The position numbers and the translations under genes were made by a program. Under the pieces are notes generated by a model. The model saw only the letters and a list, made by a program, of their open reading frames with translations, ran no database searches and was not told where the DNA came from. From assembly GCA_938027685.1 (NCBI GenBank), contig CALJAM010000011.1:1-64000 (forward strand): a DNA stretch of 64,000 nt, written 5' to 3'. Source of the stretch: an uncultured Bryobacteraceae bacterium. GTDB taxonomy: Bacteria; Acidobacteriota; Terriglobia; Bryobacterales; Bryobacteraceae. Below, piece after piece: positions 9,124-17,916 of this stretch (position 1 is the stretch's first letter; each line of letters begins with the position of its first letter).

Positions 9124-10569
9124 TCAGTGACGCTGAATGCGTAGCCTGCCTTCACCGGCGTCGATCTCGACCTCGGTCGGGCGACGCTCTGACGGCGCAG
9201 AGAGCGGGACGCCGGTGTCCTTGCGCACCGTGATCGACCCGCGCAACGTCTCCAGATGCATCAGGTGGCCCCCGCTGCCTCCGCTCAAGAGGGCGCCGCG
9301 CTCCCCCTCGCTTGCCTCGCGGAGGCTCGGTCCAAAATGGTTGAAGACGTTCCCGCGCGCGGTGCGCGCGCGCAACTGAAAGACGGCCTGCTCGGGTAGT
9401 GCCAGCTCGATGTCGCCGCTGCGAGTCCGCGCCTCGATCGGACCGAGGGCCGAGGAACTGGGTCGGAGTCGTATGTCCCCCGAATCAACGGAGACCTCCG
9501 CTCCCCGGGCGAATTCGTCCAGCTGAACGTCGCAGGCCCGCGAGCTCGCCAACTGCACCGGTCCCTCCAGACGCGCGGCCGTGAGCTTGCCCAAATCCAT
9601 CTGAATGAGACCGGGCACTTTCTCCACCCGCAGCGTCGTCTGGGCGTTCTGAAAACGCAACGGGCCCCCGATCGAGGCAAACCGAAGATCGCCAGAAAAA
9701 TAACCTTCGACCGTCACCCCGCTCTTGACCGCCTCGACTTCCAGGTCCCGGCCCCGCCGGACCACGATCTCCCCCGGCCCCGTCGCTTCCACTAGGCTCA
9801 CCAGGGTCGCTCGTCCCAAACTAAAACGGACGGGACCGGAAACTTTCCGGGCGCGCACGGAACCGCTCTCGTTCCGCAACGCCAGCCCCGCCACTTCCCG
9901 GACCTCCACGTCGCCGTCGCGGCCGCGCACTTCCACCGCGGCCCCGCGCGGGACGACGATCTCGATGTGGGCAGCGATTCGGAAGTCCGAAGCGATGCGA
10001 TCCAGGTTCGTCCGGATCACAACGGCGTCCGCATCGCGGGTGACCTCCAGGGGCGTGCGCCGATCGATTCCTGCAGCTTCGCTGTCGTCCACGGCCCGCA
10101 CGGTCTTGCGCCCCGAGACGCGGATCTCCTGGGTGTCGGCGCCCGTGATGCGCATGTCGCCTCGGAGATTCTCGACCAGCACACGCGTGGCATGGGGGAC
10201 GCTCGACCGTTGCTCCGCGATCGGATACTCATAGGTGCGCCCGAAGATTTCCAGGCGTTTGCCCGCCACGGCCCCGAGCCGCTCCCACGGCCGGTGACGC
10301 TCTACCGCATGCAGAGCCGACCCGATCAGGCAGATCAGCACCACTGCCGTCCACTCCCCGACCGAGATCCCGTACCTCGGCAGCGGGTAACGCCGGACCC
10401 ACCAGTAGAAGATCTCCACCAGCCGGACTGCTCCCCAGCCGATCAACAGAAAGGGCCAGTAACGGCCCAGCAATTCCAGTACGCCGAGTTGCGGACGCAG
10501 CGTGTTGAGCAGCAGAAGAATGCCGAGACCGATCAGCAGCAGCGGCCCTACTAGGGAACGCGCTTTCAT
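9124..10569 (-). CDS. DUF4097/adhesin-like beta-repeat protein with N-terminal membrane segments
   Basis: A 481-residue protein. Residues 1-100 hold three or so membrane segments (SLVGPLLLIGLGILLLLNTL; LLGRYWPFLLIGWGAVRLVE; WTAVVLICLIGSAL), the DUF5668/LiaI-LiaF type. The rest is a repetitive beta solenoid-like domain of the DUF4097 kind, with recurring V-x-G-x-V and G-D-I/V-E/R turns (GDMRITGADTQEIRVSG; DGDVEVREVAGL; SGDIELALPEQAVFQL). Such proteins often sit at the end of envelope-stress sigma-factor operons. Here it is the last gene of the ECF operon and its start overlaps the preceding stop by four bases (ATGA). It probably responds to or buffers membrane stress, an inference from context. 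Confidence 0.85.
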   Translation of the reverse strand: MKARSLVGPLLLIGLGILLLLNTLRPQLGVLELLGRYWPFLLIGWGAVRLVEIFYWWVRRYPLPRYGISVGEWTAVVLICLIGSALHAVERHRPWERLGAVAGKRLEIFGRTYEYPIAEQRSSVPHATRVLVENLRGDMRITGADTQEIRVSGRKTVRAVDDSEAAGIDRRTPLEVTRDADAVVIRTNLDRIASDFRIAAHIEIVVPRGAAVEVRGRDGDVEVREVAGLALRNESGSVRARKVSGPVRFSLGRATLVSLVEATGPGEIVVRRGRDLEVEAVKSGVTVEGYFSGDLRFASIGGPLRFQNAQTTLRVEKVPGLIQMDLGKLTAARLEGPVQLASSRACDVQLDEFARGAEVSVDSGDIRLRPSSSALGPIEARTRSGDIELALPEQAVFQLRARTARGNVFNHFGPSLREASEGERGALLSGGSGGHLMHLETLRGSITVRKDTGVPLSAPSERRPTEVEIDAGEGRLRIQRH

Positions 10570-10772
10570 GCGGCCCCTCCATAACCCGACCGGCCTGGAC
10601 CGGCGACCAACCGCTCCAGCAGCTTAAGGATGCCGTAGACGACCAGCAGGATGGGAAACGATCGCGAGAACGCCAGCCCCCCGGAATGGTCCCAGGCGAA
10701 AAGAGCCCCGAGGCTCACCAACATGATCGGTCCACGGATGGCGCGCAGCAGGGCTTCTTTATCGGGTTCCAT
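10566..10772 (-). CDS. Small membrane protein, DUF5668-like
   Basis: A 68-residue protein with two hydrophobic stretches (GPIMLVSLGALFAW and SFPILLVVYGILKLLERL). It resembles the short transmembrane pair seen at the N-terminus of the downstream DUF4097 protein and at the C-terminus of the upstream B-box protein, so the operon carries three versions of this module. Its start overlaps the upstream gene by 14 bases and its stop overlaps the downstream start by 4, which is strong evidence that it is a real, translationally coupled gene. No enzymatic role is suggested. Confidence 0.75.
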   Translation of the reverse strand: MEPDKEALLRAIRGPIMLVSLGALFAWDHSGGLAFSRSFPILLVVYGILKLLERLVAGPGRSGYGGAA

Positions 10773-11421
10773 CCTTGCTCTCCCCTAAGCCGGCAGGACG
10801 GTTACCATTGCCTGACCAGCGGCAGTAAAGCATATAGGCGCCCAGCGCGATAAGGAGTACCGGCCAGTAGCGAAGCAGGCGTTCGATGCGGAGCAGCTCG
10901 AGATTGTGCAGAAGAAAGAGCACGCCTAGCGCGATCAGGAGCACGGGTCCCGCCGGAAACCCACCGGCCTGTGTCCTCAAGGGCAGGATGCTCGAGAATT
11001 CATCCACCTCTTGGCCGAGTTGCCTCCGCCGAGCCGTGTGGTAGGCCTCGAAGGGCATGTAGAAATAAAAGCAGGCGATCAACAAGCCCACCAGAGGTTC
11101 GAGCGCGTCGGCGGCGTCCGAGCTCGCCAGACTGATGAGCAGGCCGAAGATCACCACGTGTATGAGTCCTTTCGCGTACTGACCGTTGTAAATGGCGCCC
11201 ACGCCGGGGATAAGCCCGAGCAGGAAAGCCAAGCCCGGTGAGGATCCCGCCGGCAGTGGCCGCGCCGCTGTGGACGAAGCAGGGGACGGCGGGCTTGCCG
11301 GTACGTGCTGTTCGCAATACACTATGCCGCCGGCAACGCGCTGGCACTCGGCACAAAGGGGTTGGCCGCACGTTCGGCAGTAAGCGACAGCAGGGACGTC
11401 GGGGTGCTTGGTGCAATTCAT
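10759..11421 (-). CDS. B-box zinc-finger membrane protein with DUF5668-like tail
   Basis: A 220-residue protein started at the ATG at 11421, which overlaps the anti-sigma stop by four bases. Residues 3-39 form a zinc-binding B-box: C3, H6, C15, C18, C23, C26, C36, H39. A Pro/Ser/Ala-rich linker follows, then FLLGLIPGVGAIYNGQYAKG, typical of TM2-like membrane proteins, several hydrophobic segments, and a C-terminal pair (GPVLLIALGVLFLLHNLELL; RYWPVLLIALGAYMLY) of the DUF5668 kind. It lies between the anti-sigma factor and two related membrane proteins, so it is probably part of the same envelope-sensing set. Function is not known. Confidence 0.85.
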   Translation of the reverse strand: MNCTKHPDVPAVAYCRTCGQPLCAECQRVAGGIVYCEQHVPASPPSPASSTAARPLPAGSSPGLAFLLGLIPGVGAIYNGQYAKGLIHVVIFGLLISLASSDAADALEPLVGLLIACFYFYMPFEAYHTARRRQLGQEVDEFSSILPLRTQAGGFPAGPVLLIALGVLFLLHNLELLRIERLLRYWPVLLIALGAYMLYCRWSGNGNRPAGLGESKDGTR

Positions 11422-12074
11422 GGCTGGGGTTCTCCTCTGCGCATCCTCGGTCGGGCGTCCGGGCGGAAAGAACCTGGCTCGGCAGCTCCGACCGCAGGCG
11501 CGGTCTCTCTCTGCTCCCACGGGGCGGCTCCGGCCGCCGCTCCTTCCTCGCGCAGTTGCTGAGACCACTCGTGAAGCTGAGTCTGGATCTCGTAGACGAT
11601 TCTCAGGCTCAGGTAGAACTTGCGAGCCCGCTCCCAAGTGCGATGCGCCGCGTCGTCCAGAGTCCTCCACAAGCGGATTGGATTCAACTCGGCAGTGCTG
11701 AGCTGTCTCGGCCCGAGACCCGCAAAGCGCGCCAGCATGGAGAACGACAGCACGGTCATGGCCATCCCCATCGCTAAGCGGGGCTGAAGCAGCGGACCAA
11801 GCCAGGCGGTGAGCCATCCGACAGGTCCGGCGCGCATCGGTTTCGGCGCAGCCTGACGGGTTGTGATCTCGAACAGGATGCGGTTGACGAGCTGCGACGG
11901 CGGCTCCAACCGCGATGCAGCGCGCAGCACGCTCAGACCGGCGGATGCGTCTTGGACGATTTCCGCGCAGCTCGGGCAAGAGGCCAGGTGGCGCTCCACC
12001 AGGGTACGCTCCTGCTCGGCGAGAGTGCCCTCGACGTACTCGCAGATCAAACCCTCCAGGTCTGCGCACTTCAT
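11418..12074 (-). CDS. Zinc-binding anti-sigma factor
   Basis: A 218-residue protein. The N-terminus has the zf-HC2 signature of ZAS-type anti-sigma factors: C3, then H29-x3-C33-x2-C36 (ERHLASCPSCAEIV). A long helical region follows, with one hydrophobic segment (MGMAMTVLSFSMLARFAGLG, around residues 100-120) that should anchor it in the membrane. It is encoded directly after the ECF sigma factor, with the start overlapping the sigma stop by four bases, so it should bind and hold that sigma factor. The C-terminal part is charged and carries no further domain that I recognise. Confidence 0.9.
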   Translation of the reverse strand: MKCADLEGLICEYVEGTLAEQERTLVERHLASCPSCAEIVQDASAGLSVLRAASRLEPPSQLVNRILFEITTRQAAPKPMRAGPVGWLTAWLGPLLQPRLAMGMAMTVLSFSMLARFAGLGPRQLSTAELNPIRLWRTLDDAAHRTWERARKFYLSLRIVYEIQTQLHEWSQQLREEGAAAGAAPWEQRETAPAVGAAEPGSFRPDARPRMRRGEPQP

Positions 12075-12739
12075 GCCTGCACCTTCATGCGCCTCAACAC
12101 GCGGGCGAGCTCGGCCCGGCCCCGGCTGATTCTGGATTTCACGGTCCCTTCAGGAATGCGAAGCACCGCCGCGATCTCGCGATACTCCATGTTCTCGAGA
12201 TCCCTGAGAATGACAGCTTCCCGCAGTTCCGGTGAAAGCTTGCGAAGAGCGGACTGAAGCAGCTCGCCGGCCTCCCTTCCTGCCAGAGCGCCGTCGGCTC
12301 TGGAGTCCGGGCCGGGACGCTGCTCCAGGGTCGCGAGCTCGGATTCGAGCGACTCCGTCGCGCGATCCGCTCGACTGCGTCGGTAATGGTCGATGAGGAG
12401 GTTCCGCGCAAGACGGTGGAGCCACACTAGGAAGGTTCCCTCGCCGGCCCGGAACGTTTTCAAGCTTCGAAAGACCCTCAGAAAAACCTCTTGCGTCAGA
12501 TCCTCGGCATCGCTGTCGTTCCCCGTAAAGCGATAGCAGAGCCCGTAAATGCGGCGGACGTGATTCTTGACGAGTTGTTCCCATGCCGCCTGGTCTCCGG
12601 CGAGGCATCTTTCGATGATCGGCAGGTCCGGATCCAAGTGAGTCGCGGTCAAGCGGGCAATGTCCGGTGCGCACGCCAGCGGGTGCACCCACGACGGGGA
12701 CCGACCGGCCCATTGGGCGTGAATAGCGCTGGCGGCCAT
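12071..12739 (-). CDS. ECF RNA polymerase sigma factor (RpoE-like)
   Basis: A 222-residue protein with both domains of group 4 sigma factors: region 2 (YGLCYRFTGNDSDAEDLTQE, FLRVFRSLKTFR, FLVWLHRLARNLLIDHYRR) and region 4 (LSPELREAVILRDLENMEYR, then EIAAVLRIPEGTVKSRISRG). About 30 extra residues precede region 2 in this frame; a later non-ATG start is possible. It heads the operon that continues with the anti-sigma factor and three membrane proteins, so it likely directs an envelope-stress response. Divergent from the flippase-like gene across 242 bases, where its promoter should lie. Confidence 0.93.
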   Translation of the reverse strand: MAASAIHAQWAGRSPSWVHPLACAPDIARLTATHLDPDLPIIERCLAGDQAAWEQLVKNHVRRIYGLCYRFTGNDSDAEDLTQEVFLRVFRSLKTFRAGEGTFLVWLHRLARNLLIDHYRRSRADRATESLESELATLEQRPGPDSRADGALAGREAGELLQSALRKLSPELREAVILRDLENMEYREIAAVLRIPEGTVKSRISRGRAELARVLRRMKVQA

Positions 12740-12981
12740 TTGTCACCCCGGCACGGCGGGCGCCTGGCATCGAATTGCGCCGTCGGCGACCGCCATCTGT
12801 ATAAACGAGCTACTATCATGAGAAGTTCAGCCGAAGCCACAGTGTCGCCCCCTTTACCGTGCAGCCCGGAGCGGCCAAGCAGCCCTGCTCCCTGTGCCCC
12901 ATGGCAGACCCATTCTATCCTGCCGATGCAAAGCAAGGAGACGGGCTTTGTTTGCAATGACCGCACCAGGGAGGGGTCGGC

Positions 12982-14058
12982 TTGATCGCTCGCCCTAGGG
13001 CACCGCGTCGACGCCGCTGGTTGAGGCAAATTGGTCCCCTCCTGGCCGGCTTCGTCGCAGGCGTCGGGGTCCTGCTGGTCGGATTCTTCGTGTATGCGAG
13101 GTGGCGGCAGGGGCAAGTTCGTTGGGCACTTGTGGTGCGCCAAATTGGGGCCCTAGACGCCGGATGGCTGGCCGCAGCTGCGAGCCTTGCCCTCGGATCT
13201 TATGTCGTCCGGGCGCTGCGGTGGAACGTCATGCTGTCTGCCGTAAAGGCGCATGCCCGATTCGGCAGCGTGTTGTCCGCTACCGCTATCGGGTCCACTG
13301 CCGTCCTGTTGCTCGGGCGCGCCGGAGAGCCGATTCGTCCTTATTTGATCGCTCGCAAGGAGGGCGTTTCCGTCAGCTCGCAGGTCGCCGCGTGGCTGGT
13401 GGAAAGGGTGTACGATCTGTTGGCGACTCTGCTGTTTCTGGGTTACGCCCTGGGACAGTGGCGGCAGGCTGGCTCCGGCTGGCTGCAGGAGGCGATGCGC
13501 GCCGCGGGCTTGGCTATGTTGGTCGGAGCCTGTGCTGGGATGGCAGTGTTGGCAGCGATGGCTTTACGACCGGACTGGGTTGTCCGCCGCACCCTGGGAG
13601 CGGCGAAGGAGCTGCCCGCGGGTGCTAAAAGCAGCCTGGAGAAATGGGTGCGCGGGTTCCTCGAAGGATTGACGAGCGTGAGGACCTTGCGTGACCAACT
13701 GCGGCTGGTCGGGTACACGGTCCTCGAATGGGCCGTCATTGCCGGAGGTTGCTGGTGCTTTTTCCGCTCTTCGCACTGGACGGCCGGCTTCGGTCTGCGC
13801 GAGGTCCTCATATTCCTGGGGGTGGTCTCGGCTGGAAGCGTGCTCCAGGCCCCCGGAATCGGTGGGGGCGTCCAACTGGCGGCGACGGTGGTCCTGACGG
13901 AGCTCCATGCTGTGCCCGTCGAGGCGTCGTTGGGCTTGGCAGTTACGCTGTGGGCTATTACTTTTGTAGTTGTGGTGCCCTTTGGATTGCTCTTCAGCTT
14001 GCGCGAAGGTGTCAACTGGATCACAATAAAAGTGGCCTCGGAGCGGGAAAGTTCGTGA
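12982..14058 (+). CDS. Lysylphosphatidylglycerol synthase-like flippase membrane protein
   Basis: A 358-residue integral membrane protein of the LPG_synthase_TM (UPF0104/AglD) kind. It has about eight hydrophobic segments, and the hallmark GRAGEPIRPYLIARKEGVS with the following WLVERVYDLLATLLFL, plus GVVSAGSVLQAPGIGGGVQL near the C-terminus. Members move lipid-linked substrates or form the membrane part of MprF; the substrate here is unknown. The start is TTG at 12982, supported by GGGAGGGG about seven bases before it. The stop overlaps the GTG start of nrdR, so the two are probably translated together. Confidence 0.85.
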   Translation: MIARPRAPRRRRWLRQIGPLLAGFVAGVGVLLVGFFVYARWRQGQVRWALVVRQIGALDAGWLAAAASLALGSYVVRALRWNVMLSAVKAHARFGSVLSATAIGSTAVLLLGRAGEPIRPYLIARKEGVSVSSQVAAWLVERVYDLLATLLFLGYALGQWRQAGSGWLQEAMRAAGLAMLVGACAGMAVLAAMALRPDWVVRRTLGAAKELPAGAKSSLEKWVRGFLEGLTSVRTLRDQLRLVGYTVLEWAVIAGGCWCFFRSSHWTAGFGLREVLIFLGVVSAGSVLQAPGIGGGVQLAATVVLTELHAVPVEASLGLAVTLWAITFVVVVPFGLLFSLREGVNWITIKVASERESS

Positions 14059-14516
14059 TCTGTCCGTATTGCGGCAGCCGCCGCGACAAGGTGATCGACT
14101 CGCGGCAGAGCAAGGAAGGCGATGTGATCCGGCGTAGGCGACGCTGTCTCGCCTGTGACCGGCGGTTCACCACGTATGAGCGCATCGACGAAATTCCCTA
14201 CATGGTGATCAAGAAGGACGGTCGCCGCGAGAAGTTTGACCGCCAGAAGGTGTTGACTGGATTGCTGAAAGCATGCGAAAAAAGACCCGTCAGCATGGCC
14301 AAGTTGGCTGAGATCGTCAACGAGGTCGAAGCCAGGCTCATGGAAAGCCCGGACAGGGAGATATCTACTACTGAAATAGGCGAACTATTGATGGAGCGCT
14401 TGAAGCTCTTGGACAAAATCGCGTATGTGAGATTCGCCTCAGTCTACCGCAACTTCCAGGATGAGGAGGCTTTTTTCAACGAACTTAAGGAGCTGATGCG
14501 CAAGCGGCAGGGCTGA
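14055..14516 (+). CDS. nrdR: Transcriptional repressor NrdR
   Basis: A 153-residue protein starting at the GTG at 14055 (encoding MICPYCGS), which overlaps the upstream stop. The zinc ribbon CPYCGSRRDKVIDSR...CLACDRRFTTYER has the four cysteines and the conserved linker; an ATP-cone domain follows (MVIKKDGRREKFDRQKVLTG) and the C-terminus is conserved. NrdR represses ribonucleotide reductase genes by binding NrdR boxes when ATP-cone occupancy signals enough dNTP. No reductase gene is in the window. Length matches the family. Confidence 0.96.
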   Translation: MICPYCGSRRDKVIDSRQSKEGDVIRRRRRCLACDRRFTTYERIDEIPYMVIKKDGRREKFDRQKVLTGLLKACEKRPVSMAKLAEIVNEVEARLMESPDREISTTEIGELLMERLKLLDKIAYVRFASVYRNFQDEEAFFNELKELMRKRQG

Positions 14517-14595
14517 GCTCCCCGAGCGGTGGCACAGTGTTTTCGCCTGTAACCTGTTTTCACGGTAGACATCTCCTGTATTGGGGCTTAACTTT

Positions 14596-14630
14596 GGTGC
14601 CGTCGTCATGTTATTATGGATGACGGCGCC
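14596..14630. other. Inverted repeat between nrdR and rpoD
   Basis: Arms GGTGCCGTC and GACGGCGCC can pair over nine positions with one G-T pair, around a 17-base A/T-rich loop. No T tract follows, so a classical terminator is unlikely; it may be an operator, a leader structure of rpoD, or chance. It lies in the 234 bases between the two genes. Confidence 0.35.
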
Positions 14631-14750
14631 AGCGCGGTATTACGTCGCTCATAACCATGCCGGTCCGAACCGGCTCTGAGTTCGCCAAGGAAGTCGGCGG
14701 AGTGGAACTCTGTCGCGTCCGATCCTGCCGTTGTGAAAGAGGTGAGATTG

Positions 14751-16265
14751 GTGGACCACTTTGACGACAACTACCTGCACGAGAACGCCGAGGTCTTCGG
14801 TCTCCCCTTTGACGAGGACGCTAGGTTCTTCGAAGGGGAGGAGCTGGAAGACTATCACGCAGTTCAGCAGGATGAGTCGATTTACACGGACGACCCTGTC
14901 CGTGTCTACTTGAGGGAGATGGGGGCCGTCCCCCTGCTCACTCGCGAGGGAGAAGTCGACCTCGCCCGCAAAATGGAGCGCGGCAAGCTCCGCATGCAGA
15001 AGGCCATCAGCAGGTCGCCGTTGGTGCAGCGTGCGATCGCGGACCTTGCTGAGCGTATCAAGAAGGGCATCGAAGACGTCGGCAATTGGGTGGAGCTTGC
15101 CGATGGAGGCGAGGAGCCCGGCGGAAGCGAGAAACGAAAGGCGCAGATCAAGCAGCTGTTTGCGGAGGTGGCCGCAGCCTACAAGAAGCAGAGGCAAGAA
15201 GCCGAGAAGCTCGAGGCCCTCAGCCCAACCAGGAAGCGGACCTATCGGCGCGCGCAGTACCGATACGCCCGCAGTCTCATCAAAACCTCTCGTGCGATCC
15301 GCGCGATTCCTTTCTTGCCCCAGAAGTGGTCCGAGTTCGCCAAGGACATCGAGCGGGCCGTAGACGAACTCGCGCAGTTGGAGGGGCAGTTGAAGCGGCT
15401 TTCGGAAACGCCCGGAGCCGAAGCCAAAGTCAAGGAGATTAAGCGGGAGATCCGCAAGCGCGAGCAGGCGGCTGGAGCTTCGTTACCGCAGCTTCGGCAC
15501 ACCCTGCAGGTCATCCGTCAGGGCGAGGCTGAGGCCGAGCGCGCCAAAAAGGATCTCGTCGAGGCCAACCTGCGCCTCGTGGTCTCGGTGGCCAAGAAAT
15601 ATGTCAACCGTGGCCTGCACTTGTTGGATCTGATCCAAGAGGGCAATATCGGTCTGATGCGTGCCGCGGATAAGTTCGAATATCGACGCGGCTATAAGTT
15701 CTCCACGTACGCCACTTGGTGGATCCGACAGGCGATCACAAGAGCCATCGCCGACCAGTCTCGTACGATCAGAATCCCGGTCCACATGAACGAGAGTATG
15801 AACAAGTTCCTGCGGGCCAATCGTGAGCTCGAGAAGGAACTGGGGCGTGCGCCGACCAACGAGGAGATCGGCCGCCGAATGGACATCTCGGTTGAGAAGG
15901 TTCAGAAGCTCAAGACGATCTCCAGGGATCCGGTGTCGCTGGAAACTCCTGTGGGCAGAGATGGCGAGTCGGCTCTGGGTGACTTGATCGAGGACCGGTG
16001 GGTCGGCTCGCCGATGGAAGCCGTGGTCGAAGCAAACGTCCGTGAGGAGACGGCGAACATCCTGAAGACGCTGTCGCCGAAGGAGGAGAAAGTCATCCGC
16101 TTGCGATTCGGCATCGGTTGCGAGCGTGAGCACACGCTCGAGGAAATCGGCCAGGAGTTCGACGTCACGCGGGAGCGTATCCGACAGATCGAGGCGAAAG
16201 CACTGCGGCAGCTGCGATCGCCGGAACGCGCTCGTCATTTGCGTGCACTGTTGACCGCCCGCTAG
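14751..16265 (+). CDS. rpoD: RNA polymerase primary sigma factor
   Basis: A 504-residue protein with all conserved parts of a group 1 sigma-70: region 1.2 ([20 protein letters not shown]), region 2 ([40 protein letters not shown]), region 3 and region 4.2 ([20 protein letters not shown]). There is no acidic region 1.1 of the E. coli kind, only a short acidic N-terminus. I choose the GTG at 14751 because AAAGAGGTG lies six to eight bases before it; the in-frame GTG at 14733 gives 510 residues. It should recognise the housekeeping promoters. Monocistronic by spacing. Confidence 0.95.
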   Translation: MDHFDDNYLHENAEVFGLPFDEDARFFEGEELEDYHAVQQDESIYTDDPVRVYLREMGAVPLLTREGEVDLARKMERGKLRMQKAISRSPLVQRAIADLAERIKKGIEDVGNWVELADGGEEPGGSEKRKAQIKQLFAEVAAAYKKQRQEAEKLEALSPTRKRTYRRAQYRYARSLIKTSRAIRAIPFLPQKWSEFAKDIERAVDELAQLEGQLKRLSETPGAEAKVKEIKREIRKREQAAGASLPQLRHTLQVIRQGEAEAERAKKDLVEANLRLVVSVAKKYVNRGLHLLDLIQEGNIGLMRAADKFEYRRGYKFSTYATWWIRQAITRAIADQSRTIRIPVHMNESMNKFLRANRELEKELGRAPTNEEIGRRMDISVEKVQKLKTISRDPVSLETPVGRDGESALGDLIEDRWVGSPMEAVVEANVREETANILKTLSPKEEKVIRLRFGIGCEREHTLEEIGQEFDVTRERIRQIEAKALRQLRSPERARHLRALLTAR

Positions 16266-16327
16266 CTCTTGCAGAAGGTCTGCCGGCATTCGGGGCGCGC
16301 CGTTGCTGCAAACAAGCAGAGCACCCA

Positions 16328-16966
16328 GTGTTCCGCAGATCCCACCATGCAGCGGAGCCGCTAGACGAGGACAGTTTCACTGCCGCGCTTCGAGAGGCCT
16401 GCCGAGGCTTCGCTGATCTGGCGCCTGAGCAAACTCGGAAGCTCTTCCGCCACTACGCGTTGCTGGTGCGCTGGAATGCCGTGGCCGGCTTGGTGAGCGC
16501 GCGAGCCCTTCGAGAAATTGTCCACCGCCACTATGCGGAGTCGATTTTTTTAGGCCAACTGCTGCCCGCGGGACGTTCGTCGGTGTTGGATCTCGGCTCT
16601 GGCGGGGGATTTCCGGGGGTGCCCATAGCTGCCTGTCGGCCAGAGCTGGAAGTGTGGTTGTGTGAGCGTACGAGCAAGAAGCGCGCTTTCCTCAAGGAGG
16701 CCACCCGGGGTTGGGCAAACGTCAACGTGATCGCCGATGTCGGTGAGGGCCCTGAGTCTGGTTTCGACTGGTTGGTTTCCCGGGCAGTGAATACGGAAGA
16801 GGTGGTGGCAGTCGCGGCAAGGGCTAGCCGCGGCTTAGCCTTGTTGTCGACCGTGGAGACCTTGAAGCCGTTCCGTCACGACGGCCGGATCGAGTGGATC
16901 AGTATCCACCCCGTGCCGTGGGGTGACCGTAGGGTGGCGGCGCTCGGGCGGGTAGTGACGCCGTAG
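16328..16966 (+). CDS. rsmG: 16S rRNA (guanine-N7) methyltransferase RsmG
   Basis: A 212-residue protein that methylates N7 of G527 in 16S rRNA. The SAM-binding motif is VLDLGSGGGFPGVPIA, followed by the family block EVWLCERTSKKRAFLKEATR and VSRAVNTEE. Length is typical. The start is GTG at 16328; no strong ribosome site is seen. It is followed by parA and parB in the same direction, the common rsmG-parA-parB order; the two parS sites lie just after it. Confidence 0.92.
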   Translation: MFRRSHHAAEPLDEDSFTAALREACRGFADLAPEQTRKLFRHYALLVRWNAVAGLVSARALREIVHRHYAESIFLGQLLPAGRSSVLDLGSGGGFPGVPIAACRPELEVWLCERTSKKRAFLKEATRGWANVNVIADVGEGPESGFDWLVSRAVNTEEVVAVAARASRGLALLSTVETLKPFRHDGRIEWISIHPVPWGDRRVAALGRVVTP

Positions 16967-16976
16967 GCGCGGAATC

Positions 16977-16990
16977 GTTCCACGTGGAAC
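16977..16990. promoter_or_regulatory. parS site 1
   Basis: A perfect 14-base palindrome GTTCCACGTGGAAC. It is a well-known variant of the parS consensus (GTTTCACGTGAAAC) bound by ParB. It lies between rsmG and parA, 41 bases before an identical copy. Confidence 0.9.
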
Positions 16991-17017
16991 CGCGGGGTGC
17001 CAACGACGCGACTGCAT

Positions 17018-17031
17018 GTTCCACGTGGAAC
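17018..17031. promoter_or_regulatory. parS site 2
   Basis: A second perfect copy of GTTCCACGTGGAAC, 41 bases from the first (start to start). Both sit upstream of parA, so they may nucleate the partition complex near the origin and may also let ParB control the parAB promoter. Confidence 0.9.
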
Positions 17032-17121
17032 CTCACGCTTTGGCCATGGGACGAGTTCCGTGCTAACATGAAACTCTCCTGCGCGAGGGAGCAATTGCCT
17101 TCGCGTTGGCCGGGAATCCCA

Positions 17122-17916
17122 GTGGGCAAAGTCATCGCGATCGCAAACCAAAAGGGCGGTGTTGGCAAGACCACGACGGCCATCAACTTGGGCGCCTCGC
17201 TCGCTGCGAATGACCTAAGAGTGCTTTTGATCGACACCGACCCCCAAGGAAACTCCACAACCGGACTTGGCGTGAACAAGCGCGCGGGCCTACCCACGCT
17301 GTACGACGTGTTGCTCGGCGAACGGACGATGGATTCCGTCGTCGTCGAAACAGCGTTCCACGGGTTGGACCTTGTCCCGGCCGACAAGAATTTGGTGGGC
17401 GCCAATATCGAACTCGTGGATGCCGAGCGGCGAGAGTTCCGGCTCGCCGAGCGCCTTGCTCCGGTGAAGGCCAAGTACGACTACATTCTGATCGATTGCC
17501 CGCCGGCCCTTGACCTTTTGACGCTCAACGCTTTGGTCGCCGCCGACTCTGTCCTCATACCGATCCAGTGCGAGTTTTTTGCGCTCGAGGGAATTTCCGA
17601 ACTCATGGACACCATAGACCGCGTTCGGGATGCCTTCGGCAATCCGTTGCGCATTGAGGGCATTCTGCTGACTATGTACGACGACCGCACCAACCTCACG
17701 CGGCAAGTCGCTCAAGATCTACGCGAGTTTTTCGGCGACGAGGTGTTCCGAACCGTGATCCCAAGGAGCGTTCGGTTGGCAGAGGCGCCGAGCTTCGGCC
17801 AGCCGATTCTCATCTACGACATCCGCTCGCGGGGGGCCGAATCTTACATTCGGCTCGCCAAGGAGATCCTGGAGAATGAGCAGGCCAACAGGAAATCCGC
17901 GCAGGGCGCTCGGTAG
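17122..17916 (+). CDS. parA: Chromosome partitioning ATPase ParA (Soj)
   Basis: A 264-residue P-loop ATPase: the deviant Walker A NQKGGVGKTTTAINLGASLA, Walker A' LLIDTDPQGNSTTGLG and Walker B YDYILIDCPPAL are all present, with the expected C-terminal AEAPSFGQPILIYDIRSRGA. ParA drives segregation of the ParB-parS complex. I start at the GTG at 17122, which gives the typical Soj N-terminus (VGKVIAIANQKGG); the frame is open to 16984, across the second parS, and an ATG at 17068 is also available. ParB follows with a 41-base overlap. Confidence 0.94.
   Translation: MGKVIAIANQKGGVGKTTTAINLGASLAANDLRVLLIDTDPQGNSTTGLGVNKRAGLPTLYDVLLGERTMDSVVVETAFHGLDLVPADKNLVGANIELVDAERREFRLAERLAPVKAKYDYILIDCPPALDLLTLNALVAADSVLIPIQCEFFALEGISELMDTIDRVRDAFGNPLRIEGILLTMYDDRTNLTRQVAQDLREFFGDEVFRTVIPRSVRLAEAPSFGQPILIYDIRSRGAESYIRLAKEILENEQANRKSAQGAR

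Noticed and set aside
14733-14750. The earlier GTG as the rpoD start.
   Set aside because: No ribosome site upstream of it, while AAAGAGGTG fits the GTG at 14751; not excluded.
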